NCBI GenBank assembly: GCA_937981575.1
Contig: CALJNR010000021.1
Location: forward strand, 1 to 64,000
Direction of reading: 5' to 3'
Length of the DNA stretch: 64,000 nucleotides
From: an uncultured Clostridia bacterium
GTDB lineage: Bacteria; Bacillota; Clostridia; Lachnospirales; Cellulosilyticaceae
A program made the position numbers and the translations under genes. The notes below the pieces were generated by a model. The model was not told the DNA's origin. It saw nothing but the letters and a program-made list of their open reading frames with translations, and did no database searches. How positions within the stretch are numbered: position 1 is the stretch's first letter; each line of letters opens with the position of its first letter. Positions 17,368 through 27,351 of this stretch are shown one piece after another.

Positions 17368-19407
17368 ATGAGTTTGGATACTAAAATAAAACCTAATAGA
17401 TTAGCTCAAGAAAAATCTCCATACCTCCTGCAGCATGCTTATAACTCTGTAGACTGGTATCCGTGGGGATCAGAAGCATTTGAAAAGGCTTCAAAAGAAA
17501 ATAAACCGGTCCTCCTTTCCATAGGTTATTCGACTTGTCATTGGTGTCATGTGATGGAGCAGGAATCTTTTGAGGATGAAGAAATTGCTAAACTTATTAA
17601 TAACCATTTTGTAGCTATTAAGGTAGATCGGGAGGAAAGACCGGATGTAGACAGTGTGTATATGACTGTGTGCCAGGCACTGACAGGATCAGGAGGCTGG
17701 CCGATGACGGTCATGATGACAGCTGATCAAAAACCTTTTTTTGTGGGCACTTACTATCCTAAAGAGGCTAGATATGGAAGACCAGGTCTTATGGACTTAC
17801 TAAGTAACGTTGCAAAAAAGTGGGATATGGAGAAGGAAAGTCTTGTTGAGATAAGTCATAAAATGTTAAGTATCCTTTCAGACGAACTCAGCTTTAAAGG
17901 AAAAAGAGGAGATTTATCTAGAAATATTATTAAGAGGGCAATAGTATCTTTTAAAGATTCTTTTGATTCTATTTACGGAGGGTTTAGAGAAGCACCTAAA
18001 TTTCCAACGCCACATAATTTGATGTTCCTGTTAAGATACTATAAGCTAGAAAAAGATGGTAAGGCTCTTGAAATTGTAGAAAAAACACTGGATCAAATGT
18101 ATAAAGGCGGTATTTTTGACCATATTGGATTTGGTTTTTCAAGATATTCAACAGATAATATGTGGCTGGTTCCTCACTTTGAAAAAATGCTTTATGATAA
18201 TGCACTGCTAACAATTATTTACTTAGAAGCTTATCAAGTAACAGGTAAAAAACTTTATAAAATAGTGGCTGAAAAGGTTATGGACTATGTACTAAGGGAG
18301 CTTACTGATGAAGCCGGAGGATTTTACTGTGCACAGGATGCTGACAGTGAAGGAGAGGAAGGAAAATATTACGTTTTTACGCCGGATGAAATAATAGTAC
18401 TTCTTGGAGAAGAGGATGGGGCATATTTTAATAATTACTTTCACATTACGGAACGAGGCAATTTTGGAGGCAAAAGTATTCCAAATCGCATTCGAAGTAG
18501 GAATTTTGAAGAAAGCGATGAAAAAATAGAGAAGCTGTGCAAAAAGGTGTATGCTTATAGGCTCCGAAGGACACACCTTCATAAAGATGATAAAATCATT
18601 ACTTCATGGAATGCACTTATGATTGTTGCATTTGCAAAAGCCTATAAAATTCTTCAAAAGGATAAATATTTAACGACAGCTAAAAGTGCTGTCAGATTTG
18701 TCGAAGAAAAATTAATAAATCATGAAGGAAGACTGCTTGCAAGATATCGAGAAGGAGATGCTTCTTATTTAGGGTATCTTGAGGACTATGCTTTTTTTGT
18801 TTGGGCGCTTATGGAAATCTATGATGCGACTTTTGAAATCAGCTTTCTTAATAGAGCCTTTAAATTGAATCAAGATATGATTGAACTTTTTTGGGATAAT
18901 AAAAATTTCGGGTTTTATCTTTATGGAGTTGATGGTGAAAGGCTGATTGGAAGGCCAAAAGAACTTTATGATGGGGCAGTACCGTCAGGCAACTCAGTTG
19001 CTGCTTATAACCTAATTAAACTTGCAAGATTAACTGGAAATAACAAGCTGGAGAAGCTGGCTGACAGTCAGCTTAAGTTCTTTATTCCATCGGCTAAAGA
19101 TTATCCTATGGGATATAGTTTTTATATGATGGCTCTTTTACTCGTTCTTTATCCATCGAAGGAAATTATCTGCATTCTAAAAGATGAAAAGGATCAACAT
19201 AAGATAAAAAAGGTATTAGAGCGTAAGTTTATGCCAAACAGCATATTACTCATCAAGCATAACAATAATGAAAGAGAAGTAAATACCCTTATTCCATTTA
19301 TAAAAGAATATAAGCTGGACAACAATAAGGAGACTTACTATATTTGCAGCAATAATACATGTTCAGCCCCTATATATTCTATAGAAGAACTTGAGGAGTA
19401 TCTTTAA
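17368..19407 (+). CDS. DUF255 / SPATA20-like thioredoxin-domain protein (YyaL family)
   Basis: Cytosolic protein of 679 residues from the ATG at 17368; a GTG at 17356 would add four residues. The N-terminal thioredoxin-like domain (about 1-170) opens with [20 protein letters not shown] and has the CxxC site [14 protein letters not shown]. It is followed by an alpha/alpha-barrel-like domain with [26 protein letters not shown] and [16 protein letters not shown]. The family is widespread and its biochemical role remains unclear. The gene is single, with a terminator after it. Confidence 0.9.
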   Translation: MSLDTKIKPNRLAQEKSPYLLQHAYNSVDWYPWGSEAFEKASKENKPVLLSIGYSTCHWCHVMEQESFEDEEIAKLINNHFVAIKVDREERPDVDSVYMTVCQALTGSGGWPMTVMMTADQKPFFVGTYYPKEARYGRPGLMDLLSNVAKKWDMEKESLVEISHKMLSILSDELSFKGKRGDLSRNIIKRAIVSFKDSFDSIYGGFREAPKFPTPHNLMFLLRYYKLEKDGKALEIVEKTLDQMYKGGIFDHIGFGFSRYSTDNMWLVPHFEKMLYDNALLTIIYLEAYQVTGKKLYKIVAEKVMDYVLRELTDEAGGFYCAQDADSEGEEGKYYVFTPDEIIVLLGEEDGAYFNNYFHITERGNFGGKSIPNRIRSRNFEESDEKIEKLCKKVYAYRLRRTHLHKDDKIITSWNALMIVAFAKAYKILQKDKYLTTAKSAVRFVEEKLINHEGRLLARYREGDASYLGYLEDYAFFVWALMEIYDATFEISFLNRAFKLNQDMIELFWDNKNFGFYLYGVDGERLIGRPKELYDGAVPSGNSVAAYNLIKLARLTGNNKLEKLADSQLKFFIPSAKDYPMGYSFYMMALLLVLYPSKEIICILKDEKDQHKIKKVLERKFMPNSILLIKHNNNEREVNTLIPFIKEYKLDNNKETYYICSNNTCSAPIYSIEELEEYL

Positions 19408-19504
19408 TCTCGGGTGTAATAGATAATAAAGTGGTTGTATATTCATTTAGAGTTTAAAAATGTAGTATACGTAAGTAAAACAGCAGTAGTCTTAAATATA
19501 AAAC

Positions 19505-19537
19505 TATCCCCAATCTTGTTGCAGCTGGGGATAATTT
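19505..19537 (+). terminator. intrinsic terminator after the DUF255 gene
   Basis: Stem TATCCCCA (19505-19512) with TGGGGATA (19526-19533), followed by ATTTT. Confidence 0.65.
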
Positions 19538-19612
19538 TACATTTAAGGCTAGTAGGAAGCCTTCAATGTGAATATTAAGTTAAATACAGATTGTTTGGCT
19601 CATAAATATCTA

Positions 19613-19888
19613 TTAAAGCTGCGCCTGTTGTGCAAACTTTTTCTTAGTTTGATTGATCATTTGCTGCTCTGCAAAAGGGGTTGGATAATAACCTCTTGCG
19701 TGCATTTCTTCAAAAACTTCTGCTTGAATATCATGTTCCTCATTTAAAAGGTCGAGCATGACATTTCTGATTTTGCTGTTTGTACATTCGTTAGTAAATG
19801 AATTATAATCACTGGTAATTGATCTTTCTGCAATGAGTGCGTCATTTAGCATATCTTTTTCGCCGTAACTTGGAATATTATAGGACAT
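19613..19888 (-). CDS. CotF-like spore coat protein
   Basis: Helical protein of 91 residues resembling the CotF coat protein family. The segment YGEKDMLNDALIAERSITSDYNSFTNE, shown here only by its key residues Y, EKDML and ERS, plus a four-helix-bundle pattern and NEEHDIQAEVFEEMHARGYYP with the family's Gly-Tyr-Tyr ending, support this. A clear AGGAGG-type site precedes the ATG (GGAGG on the minus strand near 19900). It pairs with the smaller gene at 19904, so the two likely act together in the coat or inner spore. CotF-like proteins are also found outside strict coat roles in Clostridia. Confidence 0.8.
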   Translation of the reverse strand: MSYNIPSYGEKDMLNDALIAERSITSDYNSFTNECTNSKIRNVMLDLLNEEHDIQAEVFEEMHARGYYPTPFAEQQMINQTKKKFAQQAQL

Positions 19889-19903
19889 AATATTTTTACC
19901 TCC

Positions 19904-20089
19904 TTAGTTAAGTTGTGCATACAGTTTATCAAAGTGTTTTTGATGCCTGTGCGAAATATCACTGAATTTTTTCTTAAGTTCACTGTCTTCAGCTGCATCA
20001 GCTAACATCTGGAATTTTTTAATATTAAGTTCTTCAATACTTAGTAGGTCTTGAATGGCAGAGAGTTCTTTTGCTGTTAATGTAGTCAT
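19904..20089 (-). CDS. small CotF-associated helical protein
   Basis: 61 residues, predicted all-helical: TAKELSAIQDLLSIEELNIKK and a C-terminal HRHQKHFDKLYAQLN. Such short ferritin-like or CotF-like partners are commonly encoded next to CotF genes in Clostridia. RBS AAAGGAGG stands seven bases before the ATG on the minus strand. The stop lies 15 bases before the CotF-like gene start, so they form one operon. Confidence 0.75.
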   Translation of the reverse strand: MTTLTAKELSAIQDLLSIEELNIKKFQMLADAAEDSELKKKFSDISHRHQKHFDKLYAQLN

Positions 20090-20275
20090 AAGTTTCCTCC
20101 TTTGAATTCTTCATTTATTATTATTTGATAAATAGAATTTATTATGCGGCAGAAATGCTTTTGAGAAAAAGTAACGTTTTTTTATTTATATAAGTTGTGC
20201 AGTGTCTACTGAATAATAAAAATAATTTAGGCAAAACTAGTTGACGAATAGTTATTATAAAAAGGAGGCATTTTG

Positions 20276-20872
20276 ATGAAAATAAGATTAATTATGGGAT
20301 CTGTAGTATTAGCTGCTGTAATGTTAGCAGGATGTACGCCAGCTCCAGCTCCAGCCCCAGCACCTGCTCCTCAGCAGACAGAAACAGAAGAAAATACAGA
20401 AGAAACTCAGCAAGAGGCTGAAGGAGAAACCGAGGAAGAACAGACTGACGCTGTAACAACAGCTTCTATAGTCGATGAAGAGTCGGCTTTTGAAAAGGCA
20501 ATCAGTAAAGATGGCACGTGGATTATTGCTACGCTGAAAGATTTAACTTTTGATAAAGATCTTGTACTTGAAGGCGAATTTAAAAATGAAAGAGATGAAA
20601 TTCAGCGTAAAATAGCTCTTTATACTCAAGACAGTAATAGGAATGTAACTAATCGATTTACATTGACAGCCCCATCCTTAACCATCAAGAGTCCAAATGC
20701 CAGGATTCAACATGGAAACTTTAAGGGTAATCTTTATGTAGAAACTACAGATTTTCAGCTTGTAGATACTAAGGTTGACGGGGATATCTATTTCACTAGT
20801 GAAGAAGCTAGATCAGGATTTAAAATGGATGCTGAGTCATCAATAAGCGGCATACAGGAAGTAAAAAACTAA
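20276..20872 (+). CDS. lipoprotein with PA-repeat linker and C-terminal beta-repeat region
   Basis: Exported lipoprotein of 198 residues from the ATG at 20276, seven bases after AAAGGAGG. The lipobox is VMLAGC with the lipidated cysteine near residue 21. A low-complexity linker of PA repeats and then a Glu/Thr-rich stretch (to about residue 70) leads to a C-terminal region with short beta-strand-like repeats (LTIKSPNARIQHGNFKGNL, VDTKVDGDIYF), reminiscent of polymer-forming or parallel-beta proteins. No enzyme motif is seen; function unknown. Confidence 0.75.
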   Translation: MKIRLIMGSVVLAAVMLAGCTPAPAPAPAPAPQQTETEENTEETQQEAEGETEEEQTDAVTTASIVDEESAFEKAISKDGTWIIATLKDLTFDKDLVLEGEFKNERDEIQRKIALYTQDSNRNVTNRFTLTAPSLTIKSPNARIQHGNFKGNLYVETTDFQLVDTKVDGDIYFTSEEARSGFKMDAESSISGIQEVKN

Positions 20873-20896
20873 TACAATAAAAATCTAAAATAGAAT

Positions 20897-20960
20897 AGGC
20901 TCTATTGATGACTGGCAGATTTACATTTTTGCTGCTTGTCATGAATAGAGCCTTCTTATT
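20897..20960 (+). terminator. intrinsic terminator after the lipoprotein gene
   Basis: AGGCTCTATT (20897-20906) pairs with AATAGAGCCT (20944-20953), with inner pairing of ATGAC with GTCAT, followed by TCTTATTTTT. Confidence 0.75.
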
Positions 20961-20985
20961 TTTCGGCATTTAAGCTGAGATATTG

Positions 20986-21100
20986 TATAGATTTCACATC
21001 TCTAAGTTTAAGTTATTTAAGACGACACATGATGTGAAACCACCCTGAGAAACAACTCTTAATAGATGAATAATTTAAGTGTATAGGTTGTTGCTCTATA
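20986..21100 (+). repeat. dispersed intergenic element, copy A
   Basis: About 115 bases, similar to three other intergenic stretches in this window (31739-31893, 37871-37985 inverted, 40842-40955). Order of parts: TATAGATTTCACATC, then GTTTAAGTTATT, then GATGTGAAA, then GAGAAACAAC, then AATAATTTAAGT, then GTTGTTGCTCTATA. The first and third parts pair (hairpin 1), the fourth and sixth pair (hairpin 2), and the second can pair with the fifth (loop to loop). It lies between two convergent genes and reaches the stop codon of the CoA-disulfide reductase gene. No open reading frame. Could be a small non-autonomous mobile element or a structured RNA. Confidence 0.75.
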
Positions 21101-23578
21101 TTAGACGAACAAATTAAGACCGGCATCATCCGTTTCGGCAAGATAAGAAGCTACGCCGCCAAAGTCTATTCCTTCAATGAGCTCTTCTTGTTTGATGCCC
21201 ATAACATCCATACTCATTGTACAGGCTACAATACGAACGCCGGATTCTAAGGCTTTTTGAATAAGTGTTTCAAGTGTATCAACATTTTTGCTTGCCATAA
21301 CGCCTTTCATCATGATGGAGCCCATGCCGCCCATATTCATTTTAGAAAGCTGCAGCTTCTTAGCACCCTTGGGCATCATCATACCAAACATCTTTTCTAT
21401 AAAAGACTTGTTTACTTTTGGAGAATGGGTTTTTCGAAGAACATTAAGCCCCCAAAAAGTAAAGAACATCGTTACCTTTTTACCCATAGCAGCGGCGCCG
21501 TTGGCAATGATAAAGCTTGCCATAACCTTATCAAAATCTCCACTGAAAACAACTAAAGTAGTCCCTTCTTTATCAGAGGCTGGCAGGTCAGAGTGAACTT
21601 GCATGGTATGATGCACTGCAGTGGTTCCCTTTTGAATGACAGCAGATACCCTGCCATCTTGAGAAGAAGCTTCAATGCAGGTATTACCTGTTTTACTGCA
21701 CCATTTTTCTATATCTTTTTTAAATCCAAAGTCGCTGGCGCTGACTTTAAGCCGGTCACCATCGTTAAGCGTCTTTAAAGTTTCGTTCACTTTCATAATG
21801 GGGCCTGGGCACTGAAGGCCGCATGCATTAAGCTCAACCACTCTAACTGAAGTGTCGGCAGAGGCCGTTTGGTTTTTATCCATATTATTATCTCCTTTAT
21901 CTAAGGGAACTAAGGCTAAATCTCCACTTTTTTTAAGCGCATAAACTTCATAGCTTTTGAGTCCGCCATCCAAGTTTAATACTTGAAAACCATGCTGCAT
22001 AAGAAGACGAGCAGCAATATACCCTCGAAGACCTACGGCGCAGACAGTAACAAGCGTTTTGTCTTTAGGCAGCGTATCAAGTTTTTGACGAAGCTCACCA
22101 AGTGGAATATGAAGGCTGCCAGGAATATGAAAAAGCTCATACTCAACTGTTTCACGCACATCTATAATCCTATGACTGTCTAGCGACAAGCAGGAGATAG
22201 CCTTACCTGACATGATTTTGATTTTGTGATTCAAGATATTTTGCGCTATATATCCCAGCATATTGACTGGATCTTTGGCTGAGGAGTAAGGTGGAGCATA
22301 ACAAAGTTCTAGATCCGCAAGTTTTGGAGCCAAAGCACCAAGCTGCATGGCTGCAGCGATGACATCAATACGCTTATCTGTGCCAACAGAGCCTACTCCT
22401 TGTGCCCCAAGGATCTTGCCGTTTTCACTGTCGAAAATAAGCTTCAGACTCATCATAGCAGCATCAGGATAATAACCGGCATGGTTATAAGGATGCGTAT
22501 GAATGGCTGTAAATGACTTTTTTAATTTCGTAAGTGTTTTCTCATTGGCTCCAGTGAGTGCAATCGTTAGATCAAATACTTTAGCTATACTGCTGCCATA
22601 AGTTCCTTGATAACTGGCAGTATGTCCGGTTAAAATATCAGCGAGGATTCGGCCTTGTTTATTGGCAGGGGAAGCTAGGGGAACAAAGGCAGATTCATGG
22701 GTTACTGCGTCAGTGACTTCTATTGCATCGCCTATGGCGTAGACATCTTGAATGCTTGTTTCAAACCGTCCATTTACTTTGATTGTATTTTTGACGCCAA
22801 GTTTACCACCAGCTTTTTTAACAAGCTCATTTTCTGATATAACCCCTATGGCAAAGACAATAAGATCAGTTGATAATATCTCTTTGTTATTCACCACAAC
22901 ACAGCGGCCGCTTTCTTTAACATCTGTAATTTCTGATTCGAGAAGAAGTCTAATCTGATGCTCTTTTAAATGCTCTTCCACAATAGCGGCCATCTCAACG
23001 TCAAGTGGACTCATGACCTGACTAGCTTTTTCAATCAATGTAACATCAAGACCAAGGTTCTTAAGATTTTCCGCCATTTCAAGGCCGATAAATCCTCCGC
23101 CGACTATAACAGCCGACTGGGACTTATGGGTTTTAATATATTCTTTGATTTTAACTGAATCAGGAATGGTCCTTAACGTAAAAACGTTTGATGCATCAGA
23201 GAGCCCTTTGATATCAGGAACAAAAGGTTTTGCACCAGGAGATAGAATAAGGTGATCATAAACTGTCTCTATGTTTTCTCCTGTTTTTAAATTTTTAGCA
23301 GATATTTTTTTTGTTTCAGGAAAGATATTTGTCACTTCAGTTTGGGTATGGATGATGATATTAAATTTATTTTGAATCTCTTCAGGGGTCTGAAGGATTA
23401 AGGCATCTTGATCGGTAATGGTGTCACCAACATAATAAGGCAGTCCGCAGTTGGCAAAAGAAATATATTCACCGCGTTCGAACATGATAATGGTACACGT
23501 TTCATCTAATCTTCTTAGCCGCGCCGCGAAGCTGGCGCCGCCTGCAACACCACCAACAACAACATAGGTTTTATTCAT
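21101..23578 (-). CDS. CoA-disulfide reductase fused to rhodanese, TusA and DsrE domains
   Basis: Cytosolic multidomain sulfur-transfer flavoenzyme of 825 residues. Residues 1-450: FAD/NAD(P)H pyridine nucleotide-disulfide reductase with YVVVGGVAGGASFAARLRR and the single redox cysteine FANCGLPYYVGD (Cys44) typical of CoA-disulfide reductase/NADH oxidase. About 460-555: rhodanese, RIIDVRETVEYELFHIPGS and active-site cysteine in TVCAVGLRGYIA. About 580-655: TusA, LNACGLQCPGPIMKV. About 675-825: DsrE-like, with VVFSGDFDKVMASFIIANGA and a conserved cysteine in IVACTMSMDVMG. The domain order suggests passage of persulfide sulfur from reductase to carriers. This fusion is known in Firmicutes. Monocistronic; the start follows AAGGAGGGAAACT. 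Confidence 0.92.
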   Translation of the reverse strand: MNKTYVVVGGVAGGASFAARLRRLDETCTIIMFERGEYISFANCGLPYYVGDTITDQDALILQTPEEIQNKFNIIIHTQTEVTNIFPETKKISAKNLKTGENIETVYDHLILSPGAKPFVPDIKGLSDASNVFTLRTIPDSVKIKEYIKTHKSQSAVIVGGGFIGLEMAENLKNLGLDVTLIEKASQVMSPLDVEMAAIVEEHLKEHQIRLLLESEITDVKESGRCVVVNNKEILSTDLIVFAIGVISENELVKKAGGKLGVKNTIKVNGRFETSIQDVYAIGDAIEVTDAVTHESAFVPLASPANKQGRILADILTGHTASYQGTYGSSIAKVFDLTIALTGANEKTLTKLKKSFTAIHTHPYNHAGYYPDAAMMSLKLIFDSENGKILGAQGVGSVGTDKRIDVIAAAMQLGALAPKLADLELCYAPPYSSAKDPVNMLGYIAQNILNHKIKIMSGKAISCLSLDSHRIIDVRETVEYELFHIPGSLHIPLGELRQKLDTLPKDKTLVTVCAVGLRGYIAARLLMQHGFQVLNLDGGLKSYEVYALKKSGDLALVPLDKGDNNMDKNQTASADTSVRVVELNACGLQCPGPIMKVNETLKTLNDGDRLKVSASDFGFKKDIEKWCSKTGNTCIEASSQDGRVSAVIQKGTTAVHHTMQVHSDLPASDKEGTTLVVFSGDFDKVMASFIIANGAAAMGKKVTMFFTFWGLNVLRKTHSPKVNKSFIEKMFGMMMPKGAKKLQLSKMNMGGMGSIMMKGVMASKNVDTLETLIQKALESGVRIVACTMSMDVMGIKQEELIEGIDFGGVASYLAETDDAGLNLFV

Positions 23579-24102
23579 AGTTTCCCTCCTTGTTAAAAAA
23601 ATAGGTTTCTTAAAATAATTAGCTCTTAGTTATAATATAATCTTTTATGATCAGAATGAATGTAACTATGTCACACAGCAGGCAGAAACAACCTGATTTT
23701 CAATACAATAAAGATGTAGTGTAATTTTAATATAACTGAAATCTAATTGTATTAATTCTTTGCTAATATATAAGTAGGGATTGATAGATACAATGTTTCC
23801 CCTTTTATTTTTATAAAGGCCCTTATGTTCTCTGACGTGAGCATGAGGGTCTTTGATTTTCAGGCAGAAAAATGTGCCTTGCAGAATGTGAACAGACTTT
23901 CCTAGCTTATATACGCACATTTATTGCTAGGCGTGTGGAAGAAGTTAAGCATAGGGTGCAGCCGCCTCAACGTGAGGGGCTGTTTGAGAGAGATGATAAA
24001 AGTTTATAGGAGACTAGTGATTGCCAAATAAGATAAAATGTACTAAACTAATATGATTGCAAAAAAATAGTACAAAGAGATAAAAGGAACGAGGCGGATT
24101 TA
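23579..24102. other. 524-base intergenic region with two hairpins
   Basis: Divergent region between the CoA-disulfide reductase (-) and MATE (+) genes. A hairpin at about 23817-23852 (GGCCCTTATGTTCTC with GTGAGCATGAGGGTC, several G-T pairs) is followed by TTTGATTTT. A GC-rich hairpin CAGCC-CCTC/GAGG-GGCTG lies at 23959-23982 without a T run. An 84-codon frame at 23666-23920 (-) looks non-coding. I see no riboswitch I can name. Confidence 0.4.
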
Positions 24103-25473
24103 ATGGATAGACAAAAGGAACTGGCTGAAAAACCAGTTGGTAAGTTACTGCTCAAGTATTCAATTCCAGCTATCATAGGGATGCTGGTAAATGCTTTATA
24201 CAATCTAGTAGACAGGATGTTTATTGGAAATATCCCGGGAATAGGCGGGCTTGCTATAACAGGAGTTGGCATTACAATGCCTATTATTACAATCATTCTT
24301 GCTTTTGCTTTATTAATAGGAGCGGGAGCAACTGCTAATATATCAATAAAGCTTGGACAGGGCAAGAGGGAGGAAGCAGAAGTCATTTTAGGAAATGCAG
24401 TAAGCTTTGCAGCTGTGGTAGGGCTTATGCTAACCATTTTGGGTATTGTTTTTTCAGATAAACTGTTAATGCTTTTTGGAGGAAGTGAAAATACGATACA
24501 ATATGGCGTAACGTATATTCATATTTTTTTACTGGGAACAATCATTAATTTAGTGGGATTTGCGCTTAATCATATTATGAGGGCAGATGGTAACCCTTCT
24601 ATGGCTGCTATTGCGATGGTGACAGGATGCGTGATTAACATTATTCTAGATGCCGTTTTTATATTTGTCTGGCATATGGGGATTGCCGGTGCAGCCCTTG
24701 CAACCATTATCTCACAGGCTGTTACTGCAGCTATTGGTATCTATTATTTTACGGCAGGAAGGTCACATCTTAAAATTAAAAAATGCCATTTAAAAGTTCA
24801 GCTTAAATATATACTCCCTATTGCGGCTATAGGCAGTGCACCTTTTATGATGCAGATTGCCATCAGTATTGTACAGGTTATTATGAATAACCTTTTAAAG
24901 GCTACTGGAGAAGAAATCGCTATAGGGGCAATGACAGTTATTATGTCTATTTTGATGCTTATACTGATGCCGATCTTTGGGATTAATCAAGGGGCACAGC
25001 CTATTATAGGCTATAACTACGGAGCCAAAAACTATGGACGTTCTAAAAAAGCCCTGATGCTTTCAATAGGAGCGGCAACAGCGATCTTAACAACGGGATT
25101 TGTTATTATACAGGCTATGCCGCAGGTATTTATCAAGCTATTTGATGGTCAGGGCAGTATGATGGAGATTGCTGTACCGGGACTGCGTATCTACGCGGCA
25201 ACGATGCCGATCTTAGCTGTTCCTATCATAGGCTCTAACTATTTTCAGGCTATAGGAAAGGCTAAAGTTGCAATGTTTCTAAGTCTTTTAAGGCAAGTAG
25301 TTGTTCTTATTCCAATGCTCTTTATTCTTTCAGCAGCATGGGGACTGACGGGAGTGTGGATTGCGCAGCCTATAAGTGATATTATTTGTTTTGGGGTGAT
25401 AGGAGCCTTTATCTTTAAAGAATTTAGTACCTATAAAGCTGCTGAAGGTTATCAGGAAGTTGAAACAGCCTAA
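24103..25473 (+). CDS. MATE family multidrug/organic-cation exporter
   Basis: Membrane exporter of 456 residues with twelve hydrophobic segments in two halves. Typical MATE features: LLLKYSIPAIIGMLVNALYN at the start, DRMFIGNIPGIGGLAITGVG, and in the second half GINQGAQPIIGYNYGAKNY with the IGYNYGA signature of the DinF/NorM-like bacterial branch. Exports cationic drugs or metabolites in exchange for Na+ or H+; substrate unknown. The start follows AAAGGAACGAGGCGG. It is monocistronic and convergent with luxS. Confidence 0.93.
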   Translation: MDRQKELAEKPVGKLLLKYSIPAIIGMLVNALYNLVDRMFIGNIPGIGGLAITGVGITMPIITIILAFALLIGAGATANISIKLGQGKREEAEVILGNAVSFAAVVGLMLTILGIVFSDKLLMLFGGSENTIQYGVTYIHIFLLGTIINLVGFALNHIMRADGNPSMAAIAMVTGCVINIILDAVFIFVWHMGIAGAALATIISQAVTAAIGIYYFTAGRSHLKIKKCHLKVQLKYILPIAAIGSAPFMMQIAISIVQVIMNNLLKATGEEIAIGAMTVIMSILMLILMPIFGINQGAQPIIGYNYGAKNYGRSKKALMLSIGAATAILTTGFVIIQAMPQVFIKLFDGQGSMMEIAVPGLRIYAATMPILAVPIIGSNYFQAIGKAKVAMFLSLLRQVVVLIPMLFILSAAWGLTGVWIAQPISDIICFGVIGAFIFKEFSTYKAAEGYQEVETA

Positions 25474-25498
25474 AGAAGTTCTTGACGCTTATAAAGCA

Positions 25499-25547
25499 AA
25501 AAAGCGGCCATTCGAAATCATTTTAGATTCGAATGGCCGCTTTTTTG
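25499..25547. terminator. bidirectional terminator between MATE and luxS genes
   Basis: Perfect stem AAAAGCGGCCATTCGAA with its complement TTCGAATGGCCGCTTTT, A run on one side and T run on the other, ending one base before the luxS stop codon. Confidence 0.9.
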
Positions 25548-26027
25548 TTAGTCCGGATAATTAAGGTTTTTATCATTTAGGTTATACAGCGTATTTTCCA
25601 GATATTTTTTAGCTTCAAATTTTGCCATTGGCAGATTAAGATCCAGATAATTGCCGCAGTCTCTGGCAGAAGCTCCAGGAATCTCACCTTCAAACTTTGA
25701 AGCAAATTCAAAGAGTTCTGTAACAAGAGGAGCAATTTCTTGTGAAGTACGGCCGCCTTTTAAAATAAGGTAAAAGCCTGTGCGACAGCCCATAGGGCCA
25801 AAATAGATCACTTCATCTGCAAAGACGCTGTGATTACGCAAAAACGTAGCCCCGATATGTTCAATAGCATGAATTTCTGCCGTATTCATAACCGGTTCAA
25901 TGTTTGGAGCCTTCATGCGTAGGTCATAAGTTGTAAGGGTATATTCTTGAAGCGTATCTATGCGGGATACATAAATACCAGGTAATAAATCAAGGTGATT
26001 CACATTAAAACTAGCAATTTTTTTCAT
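25548..26027 (-). CDS. luxS: S-ribosylhomocysteine lyase
   Basis: Cytosolic Fe(II) enzyme that cleaves S-ribosylhomocysteine to homocysteine and the AI-2 precursor DPD, in the activated methyl cycle. 159 residues, normal for LuxS. Metal ligands His53 and His57 are in HAIEH, with the third ligand Cys124 in GASARDCGNY. The catalytic cysteine is Cys81 in GPMGCRTGFYL. The start follows GGAAAGGATG on the minus strand. It stands alone; no pfs or metK is near. A role in signalling is not shown by the sequence. Confidence 0.95.
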   Translation of the reverse strand: MKKIASFNVNHLDLLPGIYVSRIDTLQEYTLTTYDLRMKAPNIEPVMNTAEIHAIEHIGATFLRNHSVFADEVIYFGPMGCRTGFYLILKGGRTSQEIAPLVTELFEFASKFEGEIPGASARDCGNYLDLNLPMAKFEAKKYLENTLYNLNDKNLNYPD

Positions 26028-26242
26028 TCATTTCATCCTTTCCTTATACTAAGTTATTCTATAAATAACATTTAAAGTTTCATTTCAACTACATTCAAAG
26101 AAGTCTATACTTTAAATAAGGCATATAATTATATTATATACTAACACTTAGCTATTCGTACAGAACTAATGACTTTTTCCTTGATTTCACTTAGATTGTT
26201 TGATAACATTGAGTAAGATCATGAAATGAAGAGGTGCGCGAA

Positions 26243-27250
26243 ATGAGTGAACAAAAGAAAGTCATTTTTAGTGGCATGCAGCCATCCGGGGTCATTACCC
26301 TGGGAAATTATCTGGGAGCACTAAAAAATTGGACAAATCTTCAAGAAGAATATAATTGTCTTTATTGTATTGTAGATATGCACGCTATTACTGTAAGGCA
26401 AGATCCGGCTACGCTTAGAAAAAATGCCAGAGATTTATTGATGCTTTATATAGCTGCAGGACTTGATCCGGAAAAGAACATTATTTATATGCAGTCCCAT
26501 GTTTCAGCTCATGCTGAACTGGCTTGGATTTTAAACTGTTTTACGTATATGGGTGAACTGAGCCGTATGACACAGTTTAAAGATAAATCCAATAAGCATA
26601 GTGATAATATTAATGTAGGGTTATTTGCCTACCCTTCACTGATGGCGGCAGATATTTTGCTTTATCAGACTGATTTGGTTCCTGTAGGGGTGGACCAAAA
26701 GCAGCATTTAGAATTGACCCGTGATATAGCTATCCGTTTTAACAATGCTTATGGAGAGACATTTAGAGTTCCGGAGCCTTATATATCAAAGGTAGGGGCT
26801 AAAATTATGAGTCTTCAGGAACCTACAAAGAAAATGTCTAAATCAGACGAAGATATCAATGCAACACTCTCTATTTTAGATGATCCAGATACTATTGTGC
26901 GTAAGTTCAAACGTGCCGTTACAGATTCTGATGCAGCAGTACGCTATGATGAGCTGCAAAAACCTGGTATCAGTAACCTGATGACAATCTACAGCGTTAT
27001 CACAGGTATGGGAATGGATCAGATCGAAGCAGAGTTTGAAGGAAAAGGATATGGAGACTTTAAACTGAAAGTTGCTGAGGCAGTAACAGAAGAGCTAAGA
27101 CCGCTTCAAGAAAAATTTAAAGCACTTTCGAAAGATAAAGCTTATATTGACACAATTATTAAGAAAAATGCAGAGACAGCCAATTATTTAGCAACTAAAA
27201 CACTGCGCAAAGTACAAAAGAAAGTTGGTTTTCCACCCGTAATGAGATAA
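26243..27250 (+). CDS. trpS: tryptophanyl-tRNA synthetase
   Basis: Class I aminoacyl-tRNA synthetase, 335 residues from the ATG at 26243 (eight bases after GAAGAGG; a GTG at 26234 overlaps that site). Class I motifs: SGMQPSGVITLGNYLGAL (HIGH-like, here GNYLG) and KKMSKSDED (KMSKS). The tryptophan-pocket region LMAADILLYQTDLVPVG is present. The leader (26028-26242) has no T-box hallmarks such as a GGTGG antiterminator bulge, so control is not by T-box. Monocistronic. Confidence 0.95.
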   Translation: MSEQKKVIFSGMQPSGVITLGNYLGALKNWTNLQEEYNCLYCIVDMHAITVRQDPATLRKNARDLLMLYIAAGLDPEKNIIYMQSHVSAHAELAWILNCFTYMGELSRMTQFKDKSNKHSDNINVGLFAYPSLMAADILLYQTDLVPVGVDQKQHLELTRDIAIRFNNAYGETFRVPEPYISKVGAKIMSLQEPTKKMSKSDEDINATLSILDDPDTIVRKFKRAVTDSDAAVRYDELQKPGISNLMTIYSVITGMGMDQIEAEFEGKGYGDFKLKVAEAVTEELRPLQEKFKALSKDKAYIDTIIKKNAETANYLATKTLRKVQKKVGFPPVMR

Positions 27251-27351
27251 TTTTCGAGATGAAATTTACTGATTCTGCAGCTGCAGATGAAGGATAGAGT
27301 ATTAGAAAATAAATTTGTTAAAGCTAGACGTTTATGAATCTTAAGCCCAAA

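Noticed and set aside
23666-23920. 84-codon reading frame on the minus strand
   Set aside because: No ribosome site, odd composition, and it runs through hairpins; probably non-coding.
23959-23982. Guanidine-II (mini-ykkC) hairpin before the MATE gene
   Set aside because: Loop reads ACGT, not ACGR, and the required paired hairpin spacing is not met.
26028-26242. T-box leader of trpS
   Set aside because: No specifier, GGTGG bulge or terminator/antiterminator pair found.
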